This document shows positions 34,702 to 43,184 of a stretch of DNA of 64,000 bases, piece after piece. The translations under genes were made by a program, and so were the position numbers. How positions within the stretch are numbered: the stretch's first letter is position 1; every line of letters begins with the position of its first letter. The notes beneath the pieces were generated by a model, which saw only the letters and a program-made list of their open reading frames with translations, was not told the origin of the DNA and did not search any database. This DNA comes from Halomonas aestuarii (lineage in GTDB: Bacteria; Pseudomonadota; Gammaproteobacteria; Pseudomonadales; Halomonadaceae), in the NCBI RefSeq assembly GCF_001886615.1, contig NZ_CP018139.1, forward strand, positions 1,488,001 through 1,552,000, written 5' to 3'.

Positions 34702-34883
34702 GGGAGTCGCCAGAGTCGGCCAGTAGGAGTCGCCGGACAGTCCGTTGCCACGACGATCAACCTAGCAAAGTGGTCTACCCAATGGAACGTGCGCCTTGGA
34801 AATGATCGAGACGACGCCTTCCCGGCACCGCGCAGGCGGGACCCTGGACCGGCGGCCTCCGGTTCCCGCGGAGCATGCGTCGT

Positions 34884-35028
34884 CGTCTCAGGAGGTCGGC
34901 CTGCGCTTCAGGGAGGTGCGCCGCTCGTGGTAGGCGATGGCCAGGCCGCTGGCGATGATCAGGGTGCCGCCGACGAAGACCCAGAGGTCCGGCACCTCGT
35001 CCCAGAACCACCAGCCCAGCAGCACCGC
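34884..35028 (+). repeat. Right copy of the 145-bp direct repeat
   Basis: This copy matches 26861-27005 with 3 mismatches and lies within the 3' end of the intact EamA gene. The two copies bracket the accessory segment in the same orientation. Confidence 0.9.
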
Positions 35029-35763
35029 CCACAGCAGCGCCGTGTAGTCGAAGGGGGCGGCGAGTGCCGCCGGCGCGTAACGGAACGCCAGGGTGAGGCC
35101 GGTCATGGCGCCCACGCTGAGAAAGCCCGCCACCAGGAAGGCAGGCCAATGCCAGGGGGCCGGGGTCTGCCACGCCCAGGGCATGGTCCCGGCAGAGACC
35201 ACCAGCGGCACCAGGGTCATGTAGAAGACCATGGCCCAGAGGTGCTCCCGCGCGCCGTAGCGGCGCGCCGTGATCATCATCAGGGCATAGAAGACCGCCG
35301 CGGCGACCACCACCAGGGCACCGGGCTGGAAGCTCTCGCCTCCGGGACGCACCACCACCAGCACCCCCACGAAGCCCAGGGCCGTGGCCAGCAGGGTCGG
35401 TCGATCGACCCGCTCGCCGAGCAGCGGCACGGACAACAGCGTGACGAACAGGGGGGCGGCAAAGGCGATGGCAGTGGCCTCCGCCAGCGGCAACAGGGTC
35501 AGCCCCCACATGAAGCAGATCATGGTGGCGGCGAAGATCAATCCCCGAAGCAGGTGCACCCCCGGCCGACGGGTCGACAGGGTACGCAACCCGCCGTTGT
35601 AGCGCGCGATCAGGGCGATCAGCGGCACCGACACCAGGGTACGGAGGAAGATGATCTGCAGCGGAGAGTGAGTCTCGCCCAGCCACTTGGTGAGGGCATC
35701 CCCCAGGGCCAGGCACAACACCCCACCGCACATGAACAGGATGCCCTTCAGCGACGACGACAT
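34888..35763 (-). CDS. EamA-family (DMT) transporter
   Basis: A 291-residue inner-membrane protein with ten hydrophobic segments in two EamA repeats (FMCGGVLCLALGDALTKWLG begins the first; ALVVVAAAVFYALMMITARR the second). Family members export metabolites or amino acids; the substrate is unknown. The last 47 codons are duplicated at 26865-27005. The intact copy lies at the right junction of the accessory segment and probably represents the original chromosomal gene. Confidence 0.88.
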   Translation of the reverse strand: MSSSLKGILFMCGGVLCLALGDALTKWLGETHSPLQIIFLRTLVSVPLIALIARYNGGLRTLSTRRPGVHLLRGLIFAATMICFMWGLTLLPLAEATAIAFAAPLFVTLLSVPLLGERVDRPTLLATALGFVGVLVVVRPGGESFQPGALVVVAAAVFYALMMITARRYGAREHLWAMVFYMTLVPLVVSAGTMPWAWQTPAPWHWPAFLVAGFLSVGAMTGLTLAFRYAPAALAAPFDYTALLWAVLLGWWFWDEVPDLWVFVGGTLIIASGLAIAYHERRTSLKRRPTS

Positions 35764-35801
35764 GGCAACCGCCTCCTTGCGTGTTCATCGGATGGAGACA
35801 A

Positions 35802-35834
35802 CGCCACCCCGTCGGCGGAACCGACGGGGTGGCG
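35802..35834. terminator. Strong hairpin terminator with outer inverted repeat
   Basis: CGCCACCCCGTCGG and CCGACGGGGTGGCG form a perfect 14-bp stem with a 5-nt loop, between the end of the DD-carboxypeptidase gene and the start of EamA (both leftward). Eight-bp arms GTGTTCAT (35781-35788) and ATGAACAC (35840-35847) flank the stem as a second, outer inverted repeat. Confidence 0.75.
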
Positions 35835-35880
35835 TAATCATGAACACGCTAAGGGCTTTTGCCGATCACGGCAAGCCTGG

Positions 35881-37269
35881 TCACAGGGAGGCCTGGACCA
35901 CCATGCACTCCATGCCCTGGGCCACCAGACGACGGCAGGCGGTGTGTGCCTGTCCCTCGTTGAGGTCCACCAGGCGCGCACGGTAGACGCCGGTTGCCTC
36001 GGCATTGCCCACGGCGACCCGGGCATGGGTCAGCTCGCTGGCCAGCCGATCGGCGGCCCGGGAGGCCAGGCTGCGAGCATGCCCGGCATCGCTGAAGGCA
36101 CCGACCTGCACGCCCCAGCTCCCCGGGCGGGTGGCGATCCCCGGGGTACCGCTCTCGGCGATCAGTTCACGAATGGGATCGTCGGCCGACCCCTGGGGCC
36201 GGTCCGCCGCGGCGGGCGCGGCGGGGCGCTCGACCCGGGCGACCCGCGGCTGCCCCGCAGGCGGGGCGACGACGCCAGGCATCGAGGTCGCCGCAAAGGC
36301 CGACGCCGCCGGGCTCGGGGCCGGGTTGCCGAGGCTGGCCAGACGCACCTCGCGACCGACCGGCTGCCCCGGCGCCTGGGGCTCGCCGGGCATCAGGCGT
36401 CCCCCGGAGATGTCCGCACTGGCCAGCCAGCCACGTCCATCGGCCAGCGAGGCACGCTGGAAGCCGCGGTCGAGCAGGTCGGCCGTGTGGGCATCCCGGG
36501 ACGCGGCGGTGAAGCCGCCCATCACCACGGTGAGCAGGCGACGGCCGTCGCGCACCGCCGAGGTGGCCACGTTGAAGCCGGAGGCCCGGATGTAGCCCGT
36601 CTTGAGGCCATCCGCCCCGGGGTAGCTGTCGAGCAGGCGGTTGTGGCCGGAGATGGTCTTGCCCTTCCAGGTGAAGCTCGTCCGCGAGAAATGGGAATAG
36701 TACTGGGGGAAGTCCCGCATCAGATGACGGGACAACACCGCCATGTCGCGTGCCGTGGTGACCTGGCCGGGGTCGGGCAGGCCGTTGGGATTACGGAAGA
36801 CGGTGTCCTCCATGCCCAGCGCGCGCGCCTTGTCGGTCATCATGCGGCTGAAGTTCTCCTCGCTGCCGCCCAGCGCCTCGGCCACCACCACGGCCACATC
36901 GTTGGCCGACTTGATCACCAGCGCATCGATGGCCTTCTCCAAGGGAATGCTGGAACCGGCCTTCACGTAGAGCTTCGAGGCCGGCTTGGCGGCCGCATTG
37001 GACGAGACCGGCAGCGGCTCGCCGAGGCCTAGCCTGCCCTCCTCCAGCGCCTCGAAGAGCAGGTAGAGCGTCATCATCTTGGTCAGTGAGGCGGGGTAGC
37101 GAAGCCTGTCGGCATTCTCCGCGTAGAGGATCTCCTGGCTGTCGGCGTCGATGACGATACCGGCATAGCGCGGATTCCCGGCCTGGGCGAAACCGGAGAC
37201 CAGCAGCAGGCAGGCCAGCAGCAGGGCTCCCCCGACAAGGCGCCGGTTGATTGTTGTAGTGGGCACCAT
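35881..37269 (-). CDS. D-alanyl-D-alanine carboxypeptidase with C-terminal SPOR domain
   Basis: A 462-residue exported penicillin-binding protein. The signal peptide ends near GFAQA/GN. The S11 peptidase motifs are PASLTKMM (catalytic Ser, SxxK), KSANDVA (SxN) and LKTGYI (KTG). After about residue 275 comes a Pro/Ala-rich linker, then a SPOR domain (about 385-460, SWGVQVGAFSDAGHARSLAS) that binds denuded glycan at the division septum. It trims the terminal D-Ala from murein peptides, probably at the septum. Start: GAGGGA lies about 8 bp upstream. A promoter candidate is at 37309-37336. Confidence 0.9.
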   Translation of the reverse strand: MVPTTTINRRLVGGALLLACLLLVSGFAQAGNPRYAGIVIDADSQEILYAENADRLRYPASLTKMMTLYLLFEALEEGRLGLGEPLPVSSNAAAKPASKLYVKAGSSIPLEKAIDALVIKSANDVAVVVAEALGGSEENFSRMMTDKARALGMEDTVFRNPNGLPDPGQVTTARDMAVLSRHLMRDFPQYYSHFSRTSFTWKGKTISGHNRLLDSYPGADGLKTGYIRASGFNVATSAVRDGRRLLTVVMGGFTAASRDAHTADLLDRGFQRASLADGRGWLASADISGGRLMPGEPQAPGQPVGREVRLASLGNPAPSPAASAFAATSMPGVVAPPAGQPRVARVERPAAPAAADRPQGSADDPIRELIAESGTPGIATRPGSWGVQVGAFSDAGHARSLASRAADRLASELTHARVAVGNAEATGVYRARLVDLNEGQAHTACRRLVAQGMECMVVQASL

Positions 37270-37614
37270 GATCCGTTCCCTCGAGGTTTATTCCAGTGAC
37301 ACCTAGACATTATGGCCAGCCGACGCGGCCTGTACAGGGCGTATGTCAGACTTTTTCTCGATTTTTCCGGGCACTAGCCCCCCGCCGGTCGAAAACCGAC
37401 GCGGCCGCCGCCCGCGCGATTGACGCTGGCTATCACGATCGATCATTGAATAACCTTACTCCATGGATAAGACTTTCCCATGGCGCCCTTCAGCCCCCTG
37501 ACCGGAGCCATCGCCATGGCGCAGCGCGTCACCTTCTCCGTGGCGCGCCCACGCGACCGGGCCGAGCAAAGGCGGCATGATCGCGCGGCGGGCGCCGGTC
37601 GTCGGCAAGGCCCG
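37270..37614 (-). promoter_or_regulatory. Gene-free region with promoter candidate for the DD-carboxypeptidase
   Basis: A 345-bp stretch without a credible gene. Reading leftward, TGTACA (37331-37336) and CATAAT (37309-37314) are 16 bp apart and 40 bp upstream of the DD-carboxypeptidase start. Part of the region near 37350-37490 is AT-richer than the surroundings. I see nothing else in it. Confidence 0.35.
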
Positions 37615-38379
37615 TCAGTGACCCGCCAGGCGCTGGGCGCCGAGCCAGACTAGGCGCAGGGCGAGCAGCGTCAGCGCCCAGCGGAAGAGGGCATCGAAAT
37701 GGTGATCGGAGAGGCGGTGCAGCAGGTGCAGCCCCAGCCAGGTGCCGAGAAAGCCCGCCGCCACCATGACCAGCATCAGCGGCAGCCAGTCGCGGAAGAC
37801 GAAGCCGGCCACGCCGAACACGAAGGCCTTGGTCAGGTGCTGGAGCAGCATGCAGGCGGAGAAGGTCGCCACCTTGGCCAGACGCCCGGCCTGTCGCTGC
37901 TTGATGAAGGCAGCGACCATGGGGCCGCTGGCGCCGACCAGGCTGGAGAGCAGGGTGGTGATCGCCCCGGCCACCATCACGCCGCCTCGCCCCAGGGCCC
38001 GGCTAGGCAGCCCCGGTCCCCAGCAGGTGAAGAGCACGAAGGCGGCGATGCACAGCTCCAGCACCCCGGCCGGCAGGCGCACCAGCAGCCAGGCGGCCGC
38101 CAGGGCCCCCAGGGCCACGCCGGGCAGGAAGGCGGCCAGCGTCGTGCGGTCGATGTGGCGCCAGGTCATCGCCGTGCGGCCGACATTGGAACCCAGCTGC
38201 ACCATGCCGTGCACCGGGATCAGCGCCGCCGCCGGCATCACCTGGGCCAGCGCCATGATCATCAGCACGCCGCCCCCGACCCCCACTGCGGCGGTGAAGG
38301 CCGAGGTGAACACCGACAGCATCACCAGCAGCAGGTTGATCGCGCCCGACAGCGGCGACAGGCTCTCCAGCAGCAACAT
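37615..38379 (-). CDS. TSUP/TauE-SafE family membrane permease
   Basis: A 254-residue protein with about eight hydrophobic segments in the two-repeat TSUP pattern (FTAAVGVGGGVLMIMALAQ, SSLVGASGPMVAAFI). Members export sulfite, sulfoacetate or other small anions. The start at 38379 has AAGGAGG upstream. It stands between cell-wall genes with no sulfur-metabolism neighbour, so the substrate is open. Confidence 0.85.
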   Translation of the reverse strand: MLLLESLSPLSGAINLLLVMLSVFTSAFTAAVGVGGGVLMIMALAQVMPAAALIPVHGMVQLGSNVGRTAMTWRHIDRTTLAAFLPGVALGALAAAWLLVRLPAGVLELCIAAFVLFTCWGPGLPSRALGRGGVMVAGAITTLLSSLVGASGPMVAAFIKQRQAGRLAKVATFSACMLLQHLTKAFVFGVAGFVFRDWLPLMLVMVAAGFLGTWLGLHLLHRLSDHHFDALFRWALTLLALRLVWLGAQRLAGH

Positions 38380-38448
38380 CGCGCCTCCTTCTCGCATGGG
38401 GCTGCCACTATAGCCGAGCCCGCCCTGCCCTGCGTCCCGGCCCCCTCG

Positions 38449-39210
38449 TCAGGGCGCCTGGAACTGGCGCTTCCAGCGCTGCTCGATGGTGTCCAGCTCC
38501 GCCGGCCCGTAATGCGCCGACGGCCTCCCCGTGTAGTGGGCCCATAGCTGGTCGCCATGGTCGTAGTGCCACCACTCGCTGGGCAGGTTGGTGAACCCCT
38601 GGGCGCACATGGCGTGGTAGAGCACGCGGCGCGCCTCCCGCGCCCGTCGCTGGCGGGTATCCGGGGCCTCGAGGCGTTCCAGGTAATCACTGTGGGAGGC
38701 CGAGCTCGCCTCGTCGAACAGCGAGCCCATGTCCAGCATCAGGCCGTCGGCATCGCACAGCGTCACGTCCACCGCGCCGCCGGTGAGGTGCGGGCTGGGG
38801 GCCCGGGGGTCGCGGCTCGGCATGGCCACGAACTCCCGGGTGCGGGCGAGCAGCGCGGCCTCGTCGAGGGCCGGGTGACGGGCACGCATCACCTCGAAGA
38901 GGGTGTCGAAGAGGTACTGCTGGACGCGCCAGGGGCGCCAGCCGTCCAGGACCACCAGGCCGAGGCCCGGCGGCAGGGAGCAGGCCACCGCGAGCAGCCG
39001 GCGATAGACGCCTTCCCGCACGAAGCACTCCGGCACCGCGCCGGGGATGCCCAGCCGGGCATAGGCGGGGAACACCTTGAGCGGCTCGGGCGCCAGGCTC
39101 ATCGGCACCAGCGGCTCGTCGTCGGGGACGATGGCCAGGCGACTCGTCGCCTCCCAGCAGGGCTCGGGCCGGTGGGGAATCGGGGATGGGTCGATATCGG
39201 GCAGTGTCAT
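38449..39210 (-). CDS. ddpX: D-alanyl-D-alanine dipeptidase (VanX/DdpX family)
   Basis: A 253-residue zinc dipeptidase that splits D-Ala-D-Ala. The zinc and catalytic motifs are SPHLTGGAVD (SxHxxGxAxD) and EWWHYD (ExxH). LDGWRPWRVQ contains the conserved Arg. No signal peptide is seen, so it acts in the cytoplasm. In non-resistant bacteria such enzymes recycle murein-derived D-Ala. No vanA/vanH homologues are nearby, so it is not a glycopeptide-resistance cassette. Confidence 0.9.
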   Translation of the reverse strand: MTLPDIDPSPIPHRPEPCWEATSRLAIVPDDEPLVPMSLAPEPLKVFPAYARLGIPGAVPECFVREGVYRRLLAVACSLPPGLGLVVLDGWRPWRVQQYLFDTLFEVMRARHPALDEAALLARTREFVAMPSRDPRAPSPHLTGGAVDVTLCDADGLMLDMGSLFDEASSASHSDYLERLEAPDTRQRRAREARRVLYHAMCAQGFTNLPSEWWHYDHGDQLWAHYTGRPSAHYGPAELDTIEQRWKRQFQAP

Positions 39211-39292
39211 GCGAAACGTCCAGGCCGGGCATGCCTAGAGCCTAGCGGACTCCCGCCTCCCGGCACACCGCGACACCTCGGGCTCGCACGAC

Positions 39293-39697
39293 TCAGGTCG
39301 GCTCGAGGTGCGCCTCGGCCTCCATCGGCAGCCGTGCGATCAGCTCGCCGACCCGGCCGGTGACCCTCTCCACGGTGGCCTCGTCGTAGAGGCGTCCCTT
39401 GCGCTTCTTCATCCCCTGCTCATGGAGCCGGACGTGCTCGGTGGGCGTCACCCCGGCGTTGGCCAGGCAGTGACGGGCGCAGTGCATCTGGCAGCCGTCG
39501 ATGGCCACCACGGGGCGGCCCGAGCGGGCGGTGCGCACCAGGCCGGGCACGCCGCCGCCCACGCCGGCGATGCAGGACATCTCTGCCACCCCGCCGTGAT
39601 CCAGGCGCAGGGCGACCTCGTTGGCGAGCTGGGCCACGTCGGAGCAGCCCGAGCAGCTGTAGACCAGGGTGCGGGGCGTGTTGCGGGGTCGGGACAT
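39293..39697 (-). CDS. Cys-rich putative zinc-binding protein (DGC domain)
   Basis: A 134-residue cytoplasmic protein. Conserved Cys groups YSCSGCSD, MSCIAG and DGCQMHCARHC match the DGC family of putative metal-binding proteins. GGGAGG precedes the start at 39697. It lies 29 bp after the Dnr-like regulator gene and is probably co-transcribed with it. DGC genes often occur beside denitrification or nitrate-respiration regulators; the function is not known. Confidence 0.8.
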   Translation of the reverse strand: MSRPRNTPRTLVYSCSGCSDVAQLANEVALRLDHGGVAEMSCIAGVGGGVPGLVRTARSGRPVVAIDGCQMHCARHCLANAGVTPTEHVRLHEQGMKKRKGRLYDEATVERVTGRVGELIARLPMEAEAHLEPT

Positions 39698-39726
39698 GAA
39701 GCCTCCCAGGGGTCGGTGCATGAACG

Positions 39727-40470
39727 TCAGTCGTCGGCCAGCATGAGGTCGCGCAGCCGCCGCTCGTCGAGGACGACCAGGCGCTGGCGGTCGATGTGGA
39801 CGGCGCCCTCCTCGCGCAGTCTGGCCAGCAGGCGCGACAGGGTCTCCGGGGTCATCGCCAGCTGGGCGGCCAGCCAGCGCTTGGGGATGGTCAGGCGGAT
39901 CACCTGCGGCCCCTTGGCGCGTCCGGCCGGCAGCTGGCGCAGGATGAAGCTGACCAGCCGCGACATGGCATCGGCCTGGGTGAGCAGGGCCATGTCCTCG
40001 AGGCGCTCGGTCAGTTCCATGGCCAGCCGGCTCATGAACTCCGCCCGGCAGGCGGGCTGGCGATCCATGAACGCCCGGCAGCGTGCCGCGGGGATGTCCA
40101 GCACCTGGGTACGGCGCAGCGCCTCCGAGGAGTAGAGGTAGACGCCCCGGTTCGAGACCATGCTCATCTCGCCGAGCGGGCCGCCCCGCTCGACGCAACG
40201 GATGGTCGCCATTCGCCCGTCGCCGGCACTGCGCACCAGGCGGACCACCCCGCTGATCACGATGTAGACCCGGCTGGCCGGCTCGTCCTGGCGAAACAGC
40301 CAGTCGCGACTCTTCAGGGTGCGCACCCCGGCGTCGGCCAGCAGGGCCTCGAGCTGGTCGTTCTCGAGGTCGCGCAGCCAGGGCACTCCCCGGACCAGCT
40401 CGCGCAGCTGGCGCGGCCGGCACAGCAGCTCAGTCGAGGAACTGAGCGCCGGGACAGTATCCGTAGACAT
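39727..40470 (-). CDS. CRP/FNR-family regulator, Dnr-like
   Basis: A 247-residue regulator: cyclic-nucleotide-binding-like beta barrel (about residues 20-140), dimer helix and a C-terminal HTH (LAAQLAMTPETLSRLLARLR). The four-Cys N-terminal cluster of FNR is missing, so it belongs with Dnr/NNR proteins that sense NO, probably through haem. The start at 40470 has GGAGG about 6 bp upstream and lies within the end of moeA. Its expected targets are TTGAT-N4-ATCAA-like boxes; three are found near narK1, narK2 and the norEF-like genes. Confidence 0.87.
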   Translation of the reverse strand: MSTDTVPALSSSTELLCRPRQLRELVRGVPWLRDLENDQLEALLADAGVRTLKSRDWLFRQDEPASRVYIVISGVVRLVRSAGDGRMATIRCVERGGPLGEMSMVSNRGVYLYSSEALRRTQVLDIPAARCRAFMDRQPACRAEFMSRLAMELTERLEDMALLTQADAMSRLVSFILRQLPAGRAKGPQVIRLTIPKRWLAAQLAMTPETLSRLLARLREEGAVHIDRQRLVVLDERRLRDLMLADD

Positions 40471-41686
40471 GGCCTTCCTCCACTGGGGTATCGGCATCGA
40501 TGATCAGGTAGCCATGGGCCTGGCTGGCGGCGCCGAGCATGTGAGAGCCCTGCCCCCCGGCCAGCCGGGCCACGGGGGCGCCGCCGGTCCAGTCCAGCAC
40601 CACCCGCAGCAGCTCGCGCCGGCCGCGGGGGGCCCGGCGCGTGAACCCCGCGGTGACCGGAAAGCGCTGCAGCGGGGCCGGGGGGCGCCCCTGGCGGCCG
40701 TGCACGAAGGGCAGCGCCAGCAGCTGCCAGCCCACCAGCGAGGCCACGGGATTGCCGGGCAGGCCGATCAGCGGGGTGCCGGCCTCCCGGGAGGGGCCGA
40801 GCCAGCCCAGGGCCAGGGGCTTGCCGGGCTTCATGGCCACGCCGTGGAAATCGAGCCCACCGAGGCGCTCCAGCACCGGACGCACATGATCCTCCTCGCC
40901 CACCGAGACGCCGCCGGTGCACAGCACCAGGTCGGCGCCGTCGCGGGCCTCGGCGAGGACCGCGGCCAGGGCCTCGGGCGTGTCGAGCACCGGGCCCAGA
41001 TCGAGCACCTCGCAGCCCTGGCCGGCCAGCAGGGTGCGCAGCATCGGCCCGCTGCTGTCGTAGACGGCCCCCGGACGCCAGGCCTGACCGGGGGCGATCA
41101 GCTCGTCGCCGGTGGTGACCAGCGCCACGCGGAGTCGCCGATGCACCGTCACGGCCTCGATGCCATGGCCGGCCAGCAGGGCGATGGCCGCGGCGTTCAG
41201 CCGGCTCCCCGCGCCGAGCAGCACGTCGCCGGCCCGGCTCTCCTCGCCGCGGCGTCGGATGTTGGCGCCCGGGGCCACCTCGCCCGACACCCGCATGCGC
41301 CCCTTGCCATCGAGGTGCACCCGCTCCTGGGGCACCACGGCATCGGCGCCCCTCGGCACGGGGGCCCCGGTGAAGATGCGTGCGCAGCCGCCCGCGGGCA
41401 GGTGGGCCACGCCGGCGCCGGCCGGGACGCGAAGCGTCACCGGCAGGCCCGACGGCGCGGCGGCCAGGTCGTCCAGGCGCAGGGCATAGCCGTCCATGGC
41501 GCTGTTGTCGACGCCGGGCATGTCGAGGGTCGCCAGGGCCGGGGCCGCCAGCACCCGGCCCGCGGCATCAACCAGGGCCAGCCGCTCGACACCGCTCACC
41601 GGCCGGGCGGCCTCCACCATCCTCGCCCGGGCCTCGAAGAGATCCAGCAGGCCCGGGGTGACGATCTCGGCACAGCCGCAGTTCAT
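40430..41686 (-). CDS. moeA: Molybdopterin molybdenumtransferase
   Basis: A 418-residue MoeA that inserts molybdate into adenylylated molybdopterin, needed for nitrate reductase. Motifs: VDNSAMDGYA, IFTGAPVPRGADAVV, TTGDEL and CTGGVSVGEEDHV, PLIGLPGNPVAS. GAAGGAG lies upstream of 41686. The start overlaps the moaB stop (ATGA) and the end overlaps the Dnr-like gene by 41 bp. Placed directly downstream of narGHJI, it provides cofactor for that enzyme. Confidence 0.95.
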   Translation of the reverse strand: MNCGCAEIVTPGLLDLFEARARMVEAARPVSGVERLALVDAAGRVLAAPALATLDMPGVDNSAMDGYALRLDDLAAAPSGLPVTLRVPAGAGVAHLPAGGCARIFTGAPVPRGADAVVPQERVHLDGKGRMRVSGEVAPGANIRRRGEESRAGDVLLGAGSRLNAAAIALLAGHGIEAVTVHRRLRVALVTTGDELIAPGQAWRPGAVYDSSGPMLRTLLAGQGCEVLDLGPVLDTPEALAAVLAEARDGADLVLCTGGVSVGEEDHVRPVLERLGGLDFHGVAMKPGKPLALGWLGPSREAGTPLIGLPGNPVASLVGWQLLALPFVHGRQGRPPAPLQRFPVTAGFTRRAPRGRRELLRVVLDWTGGAPVARLAGGQGSHMLGAASQAHGYLIIDADTPVEEGHVYGYCPGAQFLD

Positions 41687-42267
41687 GCGCCGACTCCTTC
41701 CGCCACGTCCCGGTCGGGTGTCGCCTGGCGTGAGGCGCATGGCGAGGCCTGCGGCCGCACCATGGCGACGAAGTTGCAGGGCCGAGTGCGGGCGTCCAGC
41801 TGTTCGACGAGGATGTCGTCCCAGGCGGTGGCGCAGGCCCTGGGTGAGCCGGGCATGGCGAACACCAGGGTGCGGTCGATCAGCCCGGCCACGGCGCGGG
41901 ACTGGATGGTGGAGGTGCCGATGGTGGCCAGGGAGCGCTGGCGGAACAGCTCGCCATAGCCGTCGATGGCCTTGTCGAACAACGGCGCCAGCGCCTCGGG
42001 GGTGGTGTCGCGCGGCGTGAAGCCGGTGCCGCCGTTGACCAGGATGGCCTGGATGTCGTCGCGCACCACCCAGGCCGAGACCACGGCCCGGATGCGATAG
42101 ACGTCGTCGGGCACGATGCAACGCTCCACCAGGGTGTGGCCGGCACCGCTCAGGCGTTGCTCGAGCAGGTCACCGCTGCCGTCCTCCTCGAAGCCGCGGG
42201 TGTCGGAGACGGTGAGCACCGCCATGCCCAGGGGCACGAAGGGGGTATTGGCATGAACATGGGACAT
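41683..42267 (-). CDS. moaB: Molybdenum cofactor biosynthesis protein B
   Basis: A 194-residue MogA/MoaB-fold protein. The molybdopterin-binding motifs are VLTVSDTR and ILVNGGTGFTPRD, plus FAMPGSPRA. It adenylylates molybdopterin or acts at that step in the pathway before MoeA. About 20 extra C-terminal residues are Arg/Ala-rich. It is coupled to moeA and follows the PpiC gene by 73 bp, across the hairpin at 42314-42336. Confidence 0.93.
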   Translation of the reverse strand: MSHVHANTPFVPLGMAVLTVSDTRGFEEDGSGDLLEQRLSGAGHTLVERCIVPDDVYRIRAVVSAWVVRDDIQAILVNGGTGFTPRDTTPEALAPLFDKAIDGYGELFRQRSLATIGTSTIQSRAVAGLIDRTLVFAMPGSPRACATAWDDILVEQLDARTRPCNFVAMVRPQASPCASRQATPDRDVAEGVGA

Positions 42268-42313
42268 GAGGGTCCTCCTTGCCGCCCATGGTGAGACGAC
42301 ACTGAATGGAGCG

Positions 42314-42336
42314 GCATGCCGCGCGGGGCGGCATGC
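42314..42336. terminator. Hairpin after the nar/ppiC operon
   Basis: GCATGCCGC and GCGGCATGC form a 9-bp stem with a 5-nt loop right after the stop of the PpiC gene (leftward). No T-tract follows, so read-through into moaB is possible. Confidence 0.4.
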
Positions 42337-42340
42337 GGCG

Positions 42341-43162
42341 TCACTGCATCAGGGCGCTGCCGCCGTCGTCGTCCAGGGAGATGCCCTCGACGCCGATATC
42401 GGACTCCAGCGCCAGCAGGTAGTGGCGCAGTGCACGGCGGGTGGCCTGCTCGCGCAGGCTGTGGCGGACCCGCTCGGCCACCTGCTCGAAGGGCAGCTCG
42501 CGGCCCTCGAGCCGCTCGTCGATGCTGACCAGGTGCCAGCCATAGCGCGACGCCAGCGGCCGCTCGTGGAGCCCCACGGGCAGGTGCTGCAGCGCCCGGT
42601 CGAGCTCGGCGACGGTCTGGCCGGGCACCAGCCAGCCGAGCTCGCCGCCCTCGTCCAGGGAGGGACAGGCGGAGTGACGCTGGGCCAGCTCGGTGAAGCG
42701 CTCGGGGTGTTTGCCCAGCTGCCTGATGAGCTTCTCGCCCAGTCGGTAGCCGGCATCGCGGGCGGGCGCATCGTCCGGCGCCGCGGCCAGCAGAACGTGG
42801 CGCACCCTGAGGCGGGTCGGCTCGCTGAAGCGCTCGGGATGGGCGGCATGGAAGCGCCGGCAGTCCGCCTCGGCGGGCTCGGGCACGTCCAGCTCGTGCT
42901 CCAGCAGGGCGGCGATGGCGGCGTCGGCCTCGTCGATGGCCTCCTCGGACGACTCGGCCATCCCCAGGGCGGACGCCCGCTGGCGCAGCAGCTCGCGCAC
43001 CACCAGGGCCCGGGCCGCCTTCAGCTGGGCGGTGCCGGCGCTGTCGGCCGGGTGATACTGCATCTCCCGGGCGATGGCCGCCTCGTCGATGGTGGCCTCG
43101 CCGACCCGGATGGGCGGGGGGCTCGCCCTGCCCGGGAGCTGTTCGATATCGATCTTCTGCAT
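42341..43162 (-). CDS. PpiC-type peptidyl-prolyl isomerase of the nar operon
   Basis: A 273-residue protein without signal peptide. The parvulin domain is in the C-terminal half (RVRHVLLAA, FTELAQRHSACPSLDEGGEL, YGWHLVSIDERLEG); the N-terminal half is helical. It resembles NifM/NarL-locus parvulins that help fold large metalloenzymes in the cytoplasm. It lies 22 bp after narI, so it probably assists maturation of the nitrate reductase. Confidence 0.88.
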   Translation of the reverse strand: MQKIDIEQLPGRASPPPIRVGEATIDEAAIAREMQYHPADSAGTAQLKAARALVVRELLRQRASALGMAESSEEAIDEADAAIAALLEHELDVPEPAEADCRRFHAAHPERFSEPTRLRVRHVLLAAAPDDAPARDAGYRLGEKLIRQLGKHPERFTELAQRHSACPSLDEGGELGWLVPGQTVAELDRALQHLPVGLHERPLASRYGWHLVSIDERLEGRELPFEQVAERVRHSLREQATRRALRHYLLALESDIGVEGISLDDDGGSALMQ

Positions 43163-43184
43163 GGTCCTTGTCCTCGTTCAGCGG

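Larger units (their letters stand above)
27006..34883. other. Accessory segment of about 7.9 kb bounded by direct repeats
   Basis: The segment lies between the EamA remnant (left) and the intact EamA gene (right). Its left end is distinctly AT-rich and the first genes use more A/T-ending codons than the surroundings. It carries an ABC uptake system, a creatininase homologue, two SDRs, a ureohydrolase and a LysR regulator. No integrase, transposase or tRNA was seen; entry by recombination through the EamA 3' end is the simplest reading. Confidence 0.65.

Noticed and set aside
34468..37032. An 854-codon open frame on the plus strand across the LysR, EamA and DD-carboxypeptidase genes
   Set aside because: It crosses three well-supported minus-strand genes and their intergenic regions and has repetitive, low-complexity sequence.
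38449..39210. A vancomycin-resistance dipeptidase (VanX)
   Set aside because: The enzyme family is the same, but there is no vanH, vanA or vanRS homologue nearby; a murein-recycling DdpX role is more likely.
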